A stretch of 64,000 bases of DNA from Axinella damicornis (taxonomy: Eukaryota > Porifera > Demospongiae > Axinellida > Axinellidae): contig OZ007505.1 in assembly GCA_963931865.1 (NCBI GenBank), forward strand, positions 2,357,244-2,421,243, given 5' to 3'. Position numbers and translations under genes: made by a program. The notes beneath the pieces were generated by a model. The model made no database searches. It was not told the origin of the DNA and saw only the letters and a program-made list of their open reading frames with translations. This document shows positions 1-11,799 of this stretch, one piece after another. Position 1 is the first letter of the stretch, and every line of letters starts with the position of its first letter.

Positions 1-386
1 CCTCCAACTAACGTCGAATTGTCCTTGCCTCTTCACCCGTACCCGCACTGCCCGTGGCTAGTTTCAGGCGGCTGAACGGTTTGAAATATTTTTGGCGGGA
101 ATTCAAGGTCAGGTGTACGCCGGTTCCCATCTGACCACACCGAAGCTAAAGGTGCCTGGTTGAAAGCAAGGTTAGCCTCCTGTGATTCCAGTCACGCCTA
201 TCCAACGCTCCTGGGGCAGCACACTTTTTTTCTTTCTTTTTTTTTTTTTTTGGTTCTTGTGTGTTCAAAGTTTCTCTTTATAGCTAGCTACTATGCACTG
301 TGCATGCATCAGATCATTTAGAAAGTAAATTCTGCTTACTGGGATAATAGTTACATGACTGTATTTAGCAACTATGTAATATTTAA
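1..386. other. non-coding, no gene seen
   Basis: No ORF or exon with plausible splice sites is visible. The stretch contains a T-rich run near 225-250 and otherwise unremarkable AT-rich sequence leading into the inverted-repeat element that follows. Confidence 0.6.
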
Positions 387-902
387 ATCCAGTTTGCAGT
401 GCATTACGGGTTTTGGCGAGTGCATTATCCGCCTGAGACCGTTAACTAGATTGCCCGAGTGCACTAAAGCCCGTAATGCACTACAAACTGGTAACTAAAA
501 GCTACATAGTGCAACTCGAAACAGCCGCTGATGTTTGAAAAGTGTGCATTATCTAGATAATGCACATTAAAGTGTGCAATAAGCGATTTAATGTGTGATT
601 GATCGATTCTGAGGCGTCTGATTCGTTGAGGGTCACGTGAGTACTACATACTGATTTGACATGTTCATATATAAGCATAAAGACACCATTCAGTTATGCA
701 TGGGTCACATTATTTGAACAAAATTATCCCATTTAGGACAAGTGAATGATTAATGACATAATTATCAATTGCAAATGAATACAACCAAAACAACATAAGA
801 GTAGTAATACTGCAGGAGCAATAAAAGTACGTATACACAGAAACATGAGCCATCAACATCACTATTACACAATACAAGTTACATGTAGCCAAGTCTGAAT
901 GA

Positions 903-987
<85 letters not shown>

Positions 988-1643
988 CAAGAGTTATAAG
1001 ATCAACATGAAGCAATAAGGGACATTAATTTCCATGTACCTAGATACTGCAGTCTGCAGTGAAAATTAGCTAGTTCATTTATTCCAACTCCCACATTATT
1101 ATTTTTCCAAGAGACCGATCATACCCCCACCTTTAGCCCCACCTATGAAATTAATCAAGGTGGGGTGCGGGGTTACTCCCATAGACTGTAGTTACATGCA
1201 CCTGTGACAATGCATGGTTTGAACGTGATTTTCAGCCGACAACTCAGTCAGATCTACACATGACGATAGCTATACTTACTGCCTTTTATGCTGTCACTGA
1301 GGTATGTTAACATTACAGCTAGTGATGGGTGATATTGAATTTTGTAACCTTAGTGCTACTCATGTGACCCTCAACGAATCAGACGCCTCAAAATCGATCA
1401 CATGACTAATATTATGCACACTTTAGTGTGCATTATCTACAAAGACCAACGGTTGATTTGGGTCAGTGAGTAGTGCTAAGTAGTTTAGGTACCAGTTTGC
1501 AGTGCATTACAGGCTTTAGTGCACTCGGGCAATCTAGTTAATTACGCTCTCAGGCGGATAATGTATTCACCTTTGGCTCATGCATCATCCACCGTTAACT
1601 AGATTGCCCTTGTGCATTAAAACCCGAAATGGACTGCAAACTG
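387..1643. mobile_element. MITE-like DNA transposon with long composite inverted repeats
   Basis: The left end (389-645) and right end (1365-1643) are inverted copies of each other. Shared words include CAGTTTGCAGTGCATTA, CTAGATTGCCC and GTCTGATTCGTTGAGGGTCA. Each long arm itself begins and ends with an inverted copy of the CAGTTTGCAGTGCATTA motif, so the element is a hairpin of hairpins. The flanks carry a candidate 8-bp target duplication, ATATTTAA, at 379-386 and 1644-1651, a length typical of hAT transposons. No transposase is encoded. The centre holds a (GT)n tract. The element class is inferred. Confidence 0.75.
906..985. repeat. (GT)n microsatellite
   Basis: An almost pure GT dinucleotide tract of about 80 bp inside the inverted-repeat element. 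The His/Thr ORF across it is an artefact of the repeat. Confidence 0.97.
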
Positions 1644-1651
1644 ATATTTAA

Positions 1652-2858
1652 TTTTATTGGGTAGTGGGTTGGATTGGTATCCAGTAGCACACTGCTCACA
1701 CAACTGTACATATTGAATCATTATTGAGTGCACATCTTTCACATGCACTGTTCCAGTTTTCGGTAAATCGTTACATTTATGTTCTATATCGGTTTAAAAC
1801 GATACATCAATAATAAGTAAGCCATACTGATATCGATGTTGAGTACATAGATGGACGTTATATTGCAAAATCGATATTATTGTCCCAGCTCTAATTACAG
1901 CACCTCCATACTGCACTACCGATATAGATATACCTACCCTGAATCAGCAAGGACTGGCAGGATGGCCATCGTCACCACATTCCAGATAAGAGTCTGAAAA
2001 GCATCGTCTGTGACGTAAGTTTCGATGACGCCCCTTCTTCTGTGGTGCTGGGTGGTAGCATTCACCATCTTCATGCTCCACTCTGGGTAATGCAATGGGG
2101 TGTAGGGAAAGCAAATGTTGTTTTATGTTGTAGATTTGTGGTATCACTCGATCACCTCGTCATTGTCTAGACAGAACTAATGTTGGTTTGCCCAATTAAA
2201 ACTGTACTGCAGCAAATTTCGAATTGTGCTGAGTAGAACAATTATGCATGACTAAGGGTTAAACTGGTCAGTGAGGAAACCCAGAATTTCAAGTAAATCA
2301 ATCAAGTATTGCTGTAGTTTCAAAATGAAGTGGTCAGACTAAATGTGCCTTCCTGCAATGTTGTTTTAGCTAAAACTATAATGCATTTTAGTATGCATAT
2401 TTCACTTTAGTAATTGAAACTAAAACTAAAATTAGGACTGTCTCAGCCTGTTAATTAAAACTGCAACTAAACTAATATTTAAATCACCCAAAAAGGTGGT
2501 TACTAAAACTATAAATGAGCCTTTACTAACCCTTTTGAGATTTAGTAAAACTAAACTAAACAATGTGACTTCTACCTTATAGATAACTAAAACAACAATT
2601 TGCAGTTTGCTGTATGCAGAGCCAAGTGTTTATATAGCCTTTCTGGAATTGATGTTTGGTGCTACATACTTGGGTCAGTGTAATTGAATTGTGCTCAAGT
2701 GAAATAACTCAGATACATGCATGGGCTGTCAGTATGTCAACTGTCTCAAGTTTCAGACAAGAAATGATGTAATGAGCAATTTCTTTGGTGATCTCACATA
2801 GGGAAATGTAGTGTAGTAAGGTAAGCTATTCTATGTTGCATATTGCAATACACACGCA
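1652..2858. other. non-coding, no gene seen
   Basis: No convincing exon. Around 2370-2590 the sequence is rich in short ACTAAA-like words, a degenerate simple repeat. The region lies downstream of the minus-strand death-domain gene and may contain its last exon or 3' UTR, but nothing is recognisable. Confidence 0.5.
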
Positions 2859-5800
2859 CCTATCAGGATGCGCCACTGCCAAGCAACACTTCAAATGTCT
2901 GCATCTCTGCAGTTCAGCATTCAAGTCCTGCACACTGCAGCTCTGCAGCCACTGTTTCTCACACCGGCATTGCTGAATTACTGCTGCTTCTCTCTCCTCC
3001 TCTGCCACACACAAGTGTTTCCACTGCAAGGAACGGATATCACTCTGTGCTTTCAAATACTTGGCTCCCAGCTCCTCTACTTGTTCCAAGAGGCCCAACT
3101 TCTCCTCCTCCAGCATGGCCAACTCCGCTTGCACTCCCAAATCAACTCTGTGACACGCTCTGTGGAATAGAGGATCACTAATTTAACTACTGAATTCTTA
3201 TAAATCCTCTCCCTTCAGGGATCAGGTAATCCGGTTAGCGGCATCCACTTTGTGCTACCACACCCACTCATTAATAATGACTTCCTAATGAAGCAGCCAA
3301 ACCCATCCTAGCTACAGAGCAGGCCTTGTACACTGGAAATGAAGACCCACCGGTATAGGGTATTTTCCCAGACTCTTTGGTGAAATCATGACCAGGCATG
3401 CTGGCAGTTACCAATAGATGCCATCGCCATTACCATAGTAACCATAGTAACATCCCATGACACTATGCCTGTAGCTTGCTGACATAGCTAGGCAAACTTA
3501 ATGGTGGGTGGATGATCAAATTAGTGCAGGTGGTCACATAGTGAACGTAATCAGGCCCTTTTCCGCGTTCAGCGATGGGCCTGGGCACGAGGCTATTGGT
3601 TGGTGGCCAAGTGTCTATATAGCTCTGGACTATGGACCTAGAGGTCCCAGGTTCTAGTCCCACTAAGCGAATTTTCTTCAGGGTGAACTCAGCCCTACCC
3701 CAAAAACTGAGCAGAAGGGGTAACTTGTACCTTCATGTCCTTCGGAGCGGACATTAAGCCATCAGTCTCTGTTTAAATAGGCTCTGCCTTATCCAGGCCC
3801 TCGTTAGCCACCATTGAGTTAAAGTCCCTAGCTTGCGAGATTGGTGGAAAGGACTTCAAGCCTTGGTTGGTTGCTATGTGTGCCTACACTCAAAATGGAT
3901 CATTTTGAGTGTAGGCACACATAGCAACCAACCAAGGCCTGCCCACATTCATTAGCTAATTGAGTGCTAATGTCGGTTTATTTTTTACCTGGAGCTCATA
4001 ACTTAAACAATTGACAATATTTATGACTTCCTCTGGGATCCATGAAGGTATGATGTCATCAAGAAAATGATGATGCCACTCTGGCCTATAGCTAGCCTTG
4101 GCTCGTGGGCAACAAGTTACCATTGGGTGTGTACAATTACCTCAACCCGCACCAGCAATAATTCAAATGGCTTACATGTAGTCAAATGGGGCTGACCTAA
4201 ACATACAGACTCACATGCCTTCAAAAGCTTACTTTAACTCGTTTAGACGTGACCTCAGCTCCTCCTTCTCACGGTGCATCTCACGGTATTTCTCATCGCA
4301 GATCCTCAGGTGATTCAGGAGGTAGTCAAACCGCTGCTCACACTCGGTGACCTGCATTCAGAAGTAAGAGCAGTCATATACCTACCTAAGAAATGTGGGT
4401 CACTCTGATATAATGAGCAGATGCGTTTAGCATCATGGGAGATCGAGTTTAGTCTCATGGGGGAGTTGGAACAAACACCGTGCAACAAATGGAGCCAGCT
4501 GCTTTGAATTGAGCCATAATGTGTAAGCTACAGAATTCTGAATGTATATACTTTGACTTATTTTATGCACCTTTGATTGCATTTGCTCCTTCATCCTTTT
4601 CTCTTGAAACACACAGTCTTGAGCATAAACAAGCTACAAACAAGGAGAGAAGGAAATCTGATCAATGACGACAAGCAATACTGGTACACTGTATATATCT
4701 GCAGCTAATCAGCATGTGGAACAACAGTACCCCTCAGATCTGGGCTCTACTACAGTTGTGTGGAAACCAAAGAAGAAAAATGAAACCTTGCATGAGGAAC
4801 CCTCAAAACATAATTCCTGGAAGTTTTGATCACAAACCATGAATTCTATTCTTGGGAGCCATCTTAAAACCACAGAGTGACATGGTAACATGGGTTTTAA
4901 GAGTTAACAGCCTAAAGGTGCACCAATACATAGGTACTGTATCAGTATCTAGTGATACCTGGAACACTATGAAATTCGGTAGTAGAAGTTCACCTTATAA
5001 GAAATCCAGCTAAGATCACTGTATGTACTGATTAACTCAAACACACCTTCTTCCTCAGGGCATGTACCCTCAATTTTTCCTTGTGGTGCAGTTCTTTAAA
5101 CTTCTTCAGCTACATAAAGAAGAATCAGACCAATGTTCAACTTAGGTAGATATGTTTGTCTGAGATTGGTCCAAGGACCCAACATAGCAGCATTATGTTA
5201 TTACATTTCAAGAGACAAATGGCGGAGGGAAGCCAAGTACCTTAGCAGCCACACTGATTAATTTTTTTTGTCTCGGCACCGAAGTGCCGAGACACAGTGC
5301 TGGATGCGTAGGTACGTACGTGGTACGTACGTCGCTTTTCGCAATGCGCCCGCGCAAGTGCTGCATGCATGCATGCTCTACACCCTTAATAGGGTGTCAA
5401 ACGTATTTATAACGTGCAACTAGATCTTCAAATATGATTATGGGTTTGCATGGCTGCTCATGAATCCTCTTACCAAGACTGCTGCTACGTAGCTCTAATA
5501 CTTAATTCAGGACAATGAATACTCACCCATCCAGTGTGCTGCACTCAGCCATCCCAAGTGCATACTAAAGCTCACTCAGCTCTAGCTAGCTAGCTATAGG
5601 CCTATAGATAAGTGCTGAAAGAATTGGCCAAGGTGTTGACTAAACATCAAGCCCAGACACGACCATACTGCTTTCACCCTTTGTCCTGACCCACCCCTTG
5701 CTCACACAGAACCTCCAAGGATATTGACGCTCACTTAAGCTGAAAGTCTCATAGCTAACAGATTTTGCAGTCATAATAAAGGGTTAAGCAGCTGCCATGT

Positions 5801-8800
5801 CCTCTGCATGATTCTAGCTGATACCAAGTCGTGCCGAGACACATCAAGTCTTTTAAAGACTCACTTGTTGACAACTGTGATGGAACTCTCGAGGCGTAAC
5901 ATACATGCGCCTTATATTTGTGCCCAAAACTGCATGTGTAACTGCAGCTGAAGAAGACCTAGTAGGGTCGAAACGTTGCATTGAAATGATGAACTGTTAA
6001 CACCTGGCTCATCGCGGACCACTCCACATTAACTTATGCAGCTGCAGCAAAGCAGAATCAGAGAATGGCTGCTTTGGTACACTGATCACAGCAACCTGGC
6101 TATACTCTAGCACAAGTCTTGCGAGCTCGAGGCCAGAGCGGAATACTGAAAGGCTGGCCCGAGAGACTACACATATCGATTGCTTACTGCCTCATGACCT
6201 GCTAACTTCCTAGTCTGTGAATACTCTTTCTATCAGCAGAACGTCAAGTATACACATCTCCCTCGAGGTGAGGACATTGGTATCTCTCTCAACAGTTGAC
6301 CTTGAAAGTAGGGTAGCTGATTTCATGTACCTACTGTGTACAGTGCCGGATTCTGCACACTGAAGAGTATTGATGCTGTGCTGATGTACCAGGGCCGGCA
6401 CCAGCTATTTCGGAGTGGTATGGCCACTGCCAAACTTCTGAAGTGTATAGAGGTGGGTAGGGGTGACCGATCCGTGCGAAGCGCGGGAAAAAATTTTCAC
6501 CTTCATTTTTCAGTTATCAGGATGGCCTCTCCGTAGCACCTTTGTGCTTTGCACTGCACTGCCACTGCTTCCGTGACCGTCTCACTCTTGACGTGAAAAG
6601 GAAAAATGTAAGTTGGCTGAAAGGGTACATCACTAGCATCTCGTTGTTTGAAGGTTGCCGTCACTCTCGTGCGGCGCGTTAGTCCTGTCTCCATTCCATG
6701 TATGTTGGTCTCGTCCCTAGCCCATGAAGAAGTCTGTCCAAATGGTTGCGGCTTTGAACGGCGGAAGCCTAAAAGAAAACTAGGAAGAAACTTTGGATGT
6801 ATAGCTACGCGATCATAAGTCAGAATCCCAGCAACGCAATTTTTCCTCCTCAAAAACCGGTACAGCCATGGCCGTACCGGCCGTACCGGTGGCACCGGCC
6901 CTGTGTACATGCATTTAATACGCTGGCTGGGCCACCAACAAGTGTAATTCTCATGAACCAGATCAAAATCCATGAAACTATGAATCCTGTCTGTTGAAAT
7001 GCTGGTGCTGTATGGTACGGTATTTATGTGTATACTACCTATGAACGTACTCACCTCTTCACTTTTCAATCTTTGTTCCTCTTGATGGAATGTTAGCTCA
7101 GCAACACAAGCCTAGCAATATACCAGTAATAAAACCCCACAATAAACAACAATAATAAACCTCACATAACACAAAACAAGGCTACATGCACAGAGGAACC
7201 TCACTCACCCTGTGCAGATCCCTCTCGTCCACAGCGGTGTGTGACCTACATGCAGCTGCATGCTGCCCGCAGGGAGCCACCAGTTCACTGTAAGTCATCA
7301 AATGGGGAATGTTGAATCCATTATTGTCTGAGAATGTTAAGTTTGGTTTGGAGACACGCATTTTGGAACGTGGGAGGGGGGCCCAAATATATGAAGCTAA
7401 GAATACAAGCAACATGAAACAGAATGTCTAGAACAAACACAACAAATGGTTGTGAGATTCACAAGCAGAGCAAACACATTCAAAGCAATACGCCTGAGCT
7501 GGTATATGGCAAAAGGAAAGAGTTGATTTAGCAATTAAAATACTTTGGTGAATTTCACTGGGAGCTGATACTTCAATAGCCACCGACTAAGTAGTTTAAG
7601 CACTGAAGCAGCTTGGGAAGAACAGCCATGCAACCGTAGTACCAATACTTTGCTACAACATTGTTTTGCAGTTAAAGTGCTGCAGCGAGTGCACTACGAG
7701 AAATAGTGCACACAGTTCACTCCTAGGCACAAACAGAGAATATTATTTTAATGGCATAGTTAAAGCATCCAGCAAGTATAAGTACCTGGCAGCTCTAAAG
7801 TATAAACCATGCAGTGTCTGTCTATGTAGTATTATCTTGCGTCTACAGTGTACACTGTATAATTATGATGAAGTATAGTAGTGATAACTACAGCACCATG
7901 TTTACGTACCATTGCCTTAGCAACTGACAACACTCTTCACGTAACATTGCAGGCTCCATGGCTGGCACTGAACAAAATATACACACTGCCACTGGTCAAC
8001 TGCCAGCTGTAGTGTAATATGGATTTTGATGTGGCAGCTAATGAACCTCTAATCTACACCACATTTCATGTTGTGCATGTGAGCTACTGGGACAACTCTG
8101 GAGCTGTGAATTTGTGGTGTGTGGTTACAACTAGTTCTTCTCACTTCCTGTGCCTGTCATCATACCTTGATGTGCTTGATGTGCTTTCGCTGATGTCGAG
8201 GCTTATTGGGGGTGTGAAGAAACACTCTTTCCCCGATTCTGTAGATAGATGCTGGTCCGAAGAGGAGCAAATAGGGTTGTGGTGAGAGCTGCTACTGTCA
8301 GACTGGTCTGTGGATGTGGTCAATGAAGTCAGGTTGGTACTGGAAAAGGAGAAGAAGGGGGAGTCTGTACTGCTGTTGAAGTCTTGGGGTGAGGTCAAGC
8401 TGGACGGTGGACTGAAGGGGTCTTCTCGGTATTCTGAAAACTCATTCGTGTGCTTGTGGCCAGTGGGGAGGTCACTGAAGGGCTCCTCTTCTACGTTGCT
8501 GAGGTCTAGAATGATTCCAGAGTCCTTCTCCTGTCGCTGGAAGAGACAAGAGAGACGGGATACTACCAGCGAACTTGCAGCATTCATGCATTTGCGTCAG
8601 TAAGTCACTAATGAGGATACATGCAGACCCAGAATGTGTACGATAAATGAGTAATTTCCTGTCAGTAGTTGGCTTGTGTAAACACATAACTGCACACGTA
8701 AGAGTTACACATATTCACTAGCTGCTTACATCATACTACGTACGTATGAGGTGAGATTCCTGTGTGGGAGTCTTACAGCAGACTGCCCGATCTTTGGACC

Positions 8801-11677
8801 CCATGATGGAGTCTCACACAAATAAGATTATACTCTGCAGACTAAGCACAGCAATGGGGAAATCCACACTCCAAGTGGATGCAATCTCCACTGGACTTTG
8901 GGTGGCATTGTACTTGTAAGGTGCTGATGGTGCATGGTGCTGAGGCAGTGCTGAAACATCCTGTTGTGATGAGTGGAATGTCAACTGAAAACCCCAACTA
9001 AAGAGAGTGGGATGCCCAAACAGCAGAGTAGCTAGCTTTGATATCACCTTTGACTGGTGATGATACACTGGACAACTCCATGCAGCAAGGATTCAGGCAT
9101 CATTCTGATAAGTGAGTTTGCCCTACCATTTGCCCAATCAAGCGTGTGCACACAATTGCCACCCGAAAAGAAACCCAACAGGTGCCTTATATAGCCAGTA
9201 ACTGATGCACCAAGTGTCATAAGTAATGAACCATTACTACCTGTTACGTAACAGATCCTACCTGACGTAACGTCATGTGACAAAAGCACCAGGCTCTCTT
9301 TTGCTCTTCATGCTGCAGGTTGGTGAGCGAGTCTTGGAATGTGGCTTGCTGCATAGCCACTGTCGGTGTGGATGTTGAGCTAGTGGAAATGTGGCTTGCT
9401 ACATAGCCACTGTCGGTGTGGATGTTGAGCTAGTGGAAATGTGGCTTGCTACATAGCCACTGTCGGTGTGGATGTTGAGCTAGTGGAATGTGGCTTGCTC
9501 ATAGCCACTGTCGGTGTGGATGTTGAGCTAGTGGAATGTGGCTTGCTACATAGCCACTGTCGGTGTGGATGTTGAGCTAGTGGAAATGTGGCTTGCTACA
9601 TAGCCACTGTCGGTGTGGATGTTGAGCTAGTGGAAATGTTGCTTGCTACATAGCCACTGTCGGTGTGGATGTTGAGCTAGTGGAAATGTGGCTTGCTACA
9701 TAGCCACTGTCGGTGTGGATGTTGAGCTAGTGGAAATGCCCATAGCACTGTCCAGAGTCCAATAAGAGTGTATCCCTTTACCTAGTGTCTACTATACATC
9801 TATCTACCTTGAGGTCATCTTTATGTGTGTAGTGAATATCAAATCTGATTGACCACAATGCACACAAGACATAGAACAGGTATCATTACCCACATAGTGC
9901 CCCCTCCTGGGTAACGTAGTTTTCGTTTCACGTGTAGTCATAGAGATGATTATGTGACATACACCCTTCTATTTCTCAGAAAAAGTTACGATACTGACTA
10001 TAGTGTGGGCAACTACTGGCAATTTCGGCATAGGTTTCAAGATGAGTGATAGGCCTTCTTTAAGTGGAAGACACAAGGTATGTTTCTTGCCATATAAGGC
10101 TCCAGACAGAGGGTAATAACAGGACGTCCTGAATACCTACAACCACATCAGCCATCACATGTTTTCAACTTGCTCTCAAAACAAACACTCGTTCTTATGT
10201 GTATCTTTAAAGCACAATTTGCTGTTTTTCAGTGGAGGGTTACAAACAAATAGTAGCAAGAGTGCATAACAGACCTGGCAGGGTTTATTTACGCAATGTT
10301 GCTACAACTGTTGCCAACAACGTCACATCATCAAGTGCCACATTAGTAATATGTCAGTCCCCTTCCTGCAACATTCCATTGTCTTCTCAGTTTTCATAAC
10401 AGCTGGCGCATGGAAACAACATTCCACATCCATGCAGCAGTATATGACATCACCTCAGCTTAGCAATCAGACAAAGACATTATAGTGGCAGCCTATGCTG
10501 AAGCATCTCGTATTCATCAGCCTCTTCACAGCAACCAGTCAGTCTGTATGTCAGTTTCAGTACGTGATTTATAGCTCTGACTATTATAGACTGATAAATT
10601 GAGGACTAATGGATGGAGACTTAGCGGCAAGAATAGCATCAGTACAAGGCATCATGTACTACAGATGAAAACAAAACATACCACATTTAGTTTAGCAACT
10701 AACCCTGTCCACAGAGTACAGCTCATTGGTGTACTTCATATAGATGTCCATCCCTAAAGAATGAAAAAAGAAATAAGTGAATGACTGCATGCACCACCAT
10801 TGACAATTGTAAATCGATGCTTGGCTTGAAATTCTATCTTCAAATTTTCTGCGTCAAACTCGGGAATCGGAAGTATCACTTTCTTGCACATACATATACC
10901 ACAGTCACAGCCTCTCCATGTGAGAAGATGGATACGTGGACTTACCACTACAAAATGCCCGAGCATACTTCTCCTGGAGAACAGTCTTTACATCCTCCAG
11001 GATCTGTGCATCCTGCAGTCTCTCCAGGCAGCAAACAAGGTTCCACCATGTTGCTTTGTGCTGACCACCTTTGTGACGCCACAGTTGGAGCAGGTGCAGT
11101 GTCTTCTCATAGTGTTCTCTGAAGGTTTCCACATACAGCAGGGGGAAGGATAATTGCACTATAATTATTGTGTGTTGACCTCATATTCGGCTGCTAATTG
11201 GTTGCTGGTTCAAATCCCACCATATGCACGCCATAGAATATTTTCTAGGAGTCTACTCAGCCCTGGTTGCAGAGTTTACTGCTACCTGCATCCCTGGGGG
11301 AGGCCTTGGTATTAGCATACAGCTAACCCTGCGCAATATCTGCACAAAATTTGCTACATAATAATTACCAAAATTATGAATCAATTGGTAGCTATAAAAG
11401 CATGCTTCGATGCCACTGGACGTGCTGTGATATACCCCCCAGGAAAGCACTTTAAGAAGTTAATAGTACAGACACAGTGTACAACAACAGATTATACTAA
11501 CCTGTAGTTGTGGTCGATCTCATACACGTCCCTATATTCTAGATCAAGGCACATTCCCACTTGTAGGACGGGGTACGGGATCTTCCCCAGACGCAGTAGG
11601 TCGTCGCTCTCAACACGAGTCTCCAGCCAGTCCCTCACTTCTTCGAACATTCTCAGTCTCTGCTCTACAACCGCCAT
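2859..11677 (-). CDS. death-domain / coiled-coil adaptor-like protein (multi-exon)
   Basis: A minus-strand gene reconstructed by hand. Exon 1 is 11677-11502 (ATG at 11677), exon 2 11118-10946, exon 3 10753-10704, exon 4 9348-9290, and a Ser-rich exon 8536-8166. Coiled-coil exons follow near 7113-7053, 5113-5047, 4635-4571, 4353-4228 and 3155-2859. Phases at the first three junctions agree (2, 1, 0). The N-terminal 110 residues have the alternating hydrophobic pattern of a death-fold domain, including EIDHNYREHYEKTLHLLQLW followed by ATWWNLV. The later exons are charged heptad-type helices such as LLEQVEELGAKYLKAQ. A death fold followed by a long coiled coil recalls CARD9/CARD11-type signalling scaffolds, but I cannot assign orthology. 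Joins beyond exon 4 are not fully phase-checked (exon 4 ends in phase 2, the Ser-rich exon reads in phase 0), so an exon may be missing. The 3' end is uncertain. Confidence 0.75.
3575..3858 (+). mobile_element. tRNA-derived SINE
   Basis: A tRNA-like head runs from about 3600 to 3662. It has an A-box-like GGCCAAGTGTCTATATAGCT, an anticodon-arm-like CTGGACTATGGACC and a B-box-like CCAGGTTCTAGTCC. A non-tRNA body with CTCAGCCCTACCCC follows. The acceptor stem does not pair cleanly and no CCA-proximal stem is intact, so it is not a functional tRNA gene. A fragment with the same ACTCAGCCCT word after a B-box occurs near 11210-11262. Confidence 0.65.
3860..3938. repeat. perfect palindrome, 38-bp arms
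   Basis: Arms 3860-3897 and 3901-3938 are exact reverse complements around a 3-nt spacer (GAT). It sits at the 3' end of the SINE, in an intron or just downstream of the coiled-coil gene. It would fold into a very stable hairpin. Confidence 0.95.
5270..5842. mobile_element. MITE-like element with GTCTCGGCAC ends
   Basis: The left end carries a small hairpin, GTCTCGGCAC with its reverse complement GTGCCGAGAC (5270-5292). The right end (about 5831-5841) repeats GTGCCGAGACA. The interior has no transposase. It sits in an intron of the death-domain/coiled-coil gene. The boundaries are inferred. Confidence 0.55.
6390..6903. mobile_element. MITE-like element, CAGGGCCGG ends
   Basis: Begins CAGGGCCGGCACC and ends GGTGCACC-like, specifically GGTGGCACCGGCCCTG, with a GGCCGTACCGGCCGTACCGG run just inside the right end. 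CAGGG-type ends are common in hAT-like elements. TGTAC occurs on both sides (6385-6389 and 6904-6908). The minus-strand ORF across it is judged a chance reading. Confidence 0.6.
8166..8536 (-). CDS. Ser/Thr-rich exon with DPF-type motifs
   Basis: Open in frame for 123 codons between a CTTCCAG acceptor and an AG|GTATGA donor. The product is disordered-looking and rich in Ser and Thr. It contains EEEPFSDL and REDPFSPP, short acidic-x-PF motifs like those that bind endocytic adaptor appendages, though coincidence is possible. It lies between the death-domain exons and the coiled-coil exons of the same strand and is presumed to belong to that gene. A weaker additional exon may lie at about 8987-8880 (reading LTFHSSQQDVSALPQHHAP). 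Confidence 0.6.
9343..9737. repeat. 50-bp minisatellite overlapping a splice acceptor
   Basis: About eight tandem copies of a 49-50 bp unit containing GTGGCTTGCTACATAGCCAC and GGATGTTGAGCTAGTGG. On the minus strand each unit ends in a pyrimidine-poor CTATGTAG|CAAGCCACA acceptor-like site. The last copy has CTATGCAG and leads into exon 4 of the death-domain gene, so the array duplicates the intron/exon junction. Confidence 0.9.
10946..11677 (-). CDS. exons 1-2: death-fold domain
   Basis: Exon 1 (11677-11502) starts at ATG with MAVVEQRLRMFEEV and ends at a CAG|GTTAGT donor in phase 2. Exon 2 (11118-10946) opens after a TTCAG acceptor, completes the Arg codon and ends at G|GTAAGT in phase 1. 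Joined, they give about 116 residues with predicted helices near 1-20, 25-40, 44-55, 60-77, 83-94 and 97-108. The Trp pair and the LEDVKTVLQEKY helix match the last helices of death domains. Recognition is by pattern only, and a related death-fold subclass is possible. Confidence 0.75.
11195..11345 (+). mobile_element. tRNA-derived SINE fragment
   Basis: Contains a B-box-like GCTGGTTCAAATCCCAC (about 11202) followed by a body with ACTCAGCCCT, as in the SINE near 3.6 kb. The 5' part with the A box is missing or degraded. It lies in intron 1 of the death-domain gene. Confidence 0.45.
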
Positions 11678-11799
11678 CACGCTTCACGAAAAAACGTTTG
11701 ACACTACTACTTGACTAAAATTTAATGCTTCCGGGTAGGTGCTCATCTATATGATCTTGATTGAGAGTTATTAAAAGTTAGTGTTGGTTGCAAACGAGA
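11678..11799. promoter_or_regulatory. bidirectional promoter interval (122 bp)
   Basis: The start codons of two divergent genes, the death-domain protein (minus, ATG at 11677) and the epimerase-like protein (plus, ATG at 11800), are 122 bp apart. Both 5' UTRs and both promoters must lie here or overlap the coding exons. No clear TATA box pair is seen, and I identified no specific factor site. Confidence 0.6.

Noticed and set aside
6503..7069. 188-codon minus-strand ORF
   Set aside because: Spans a MITE (6390-6903); only the last 20 or so codons, near 7053-7069, overlap a probable coiled-coil exon. No domain in the rest.
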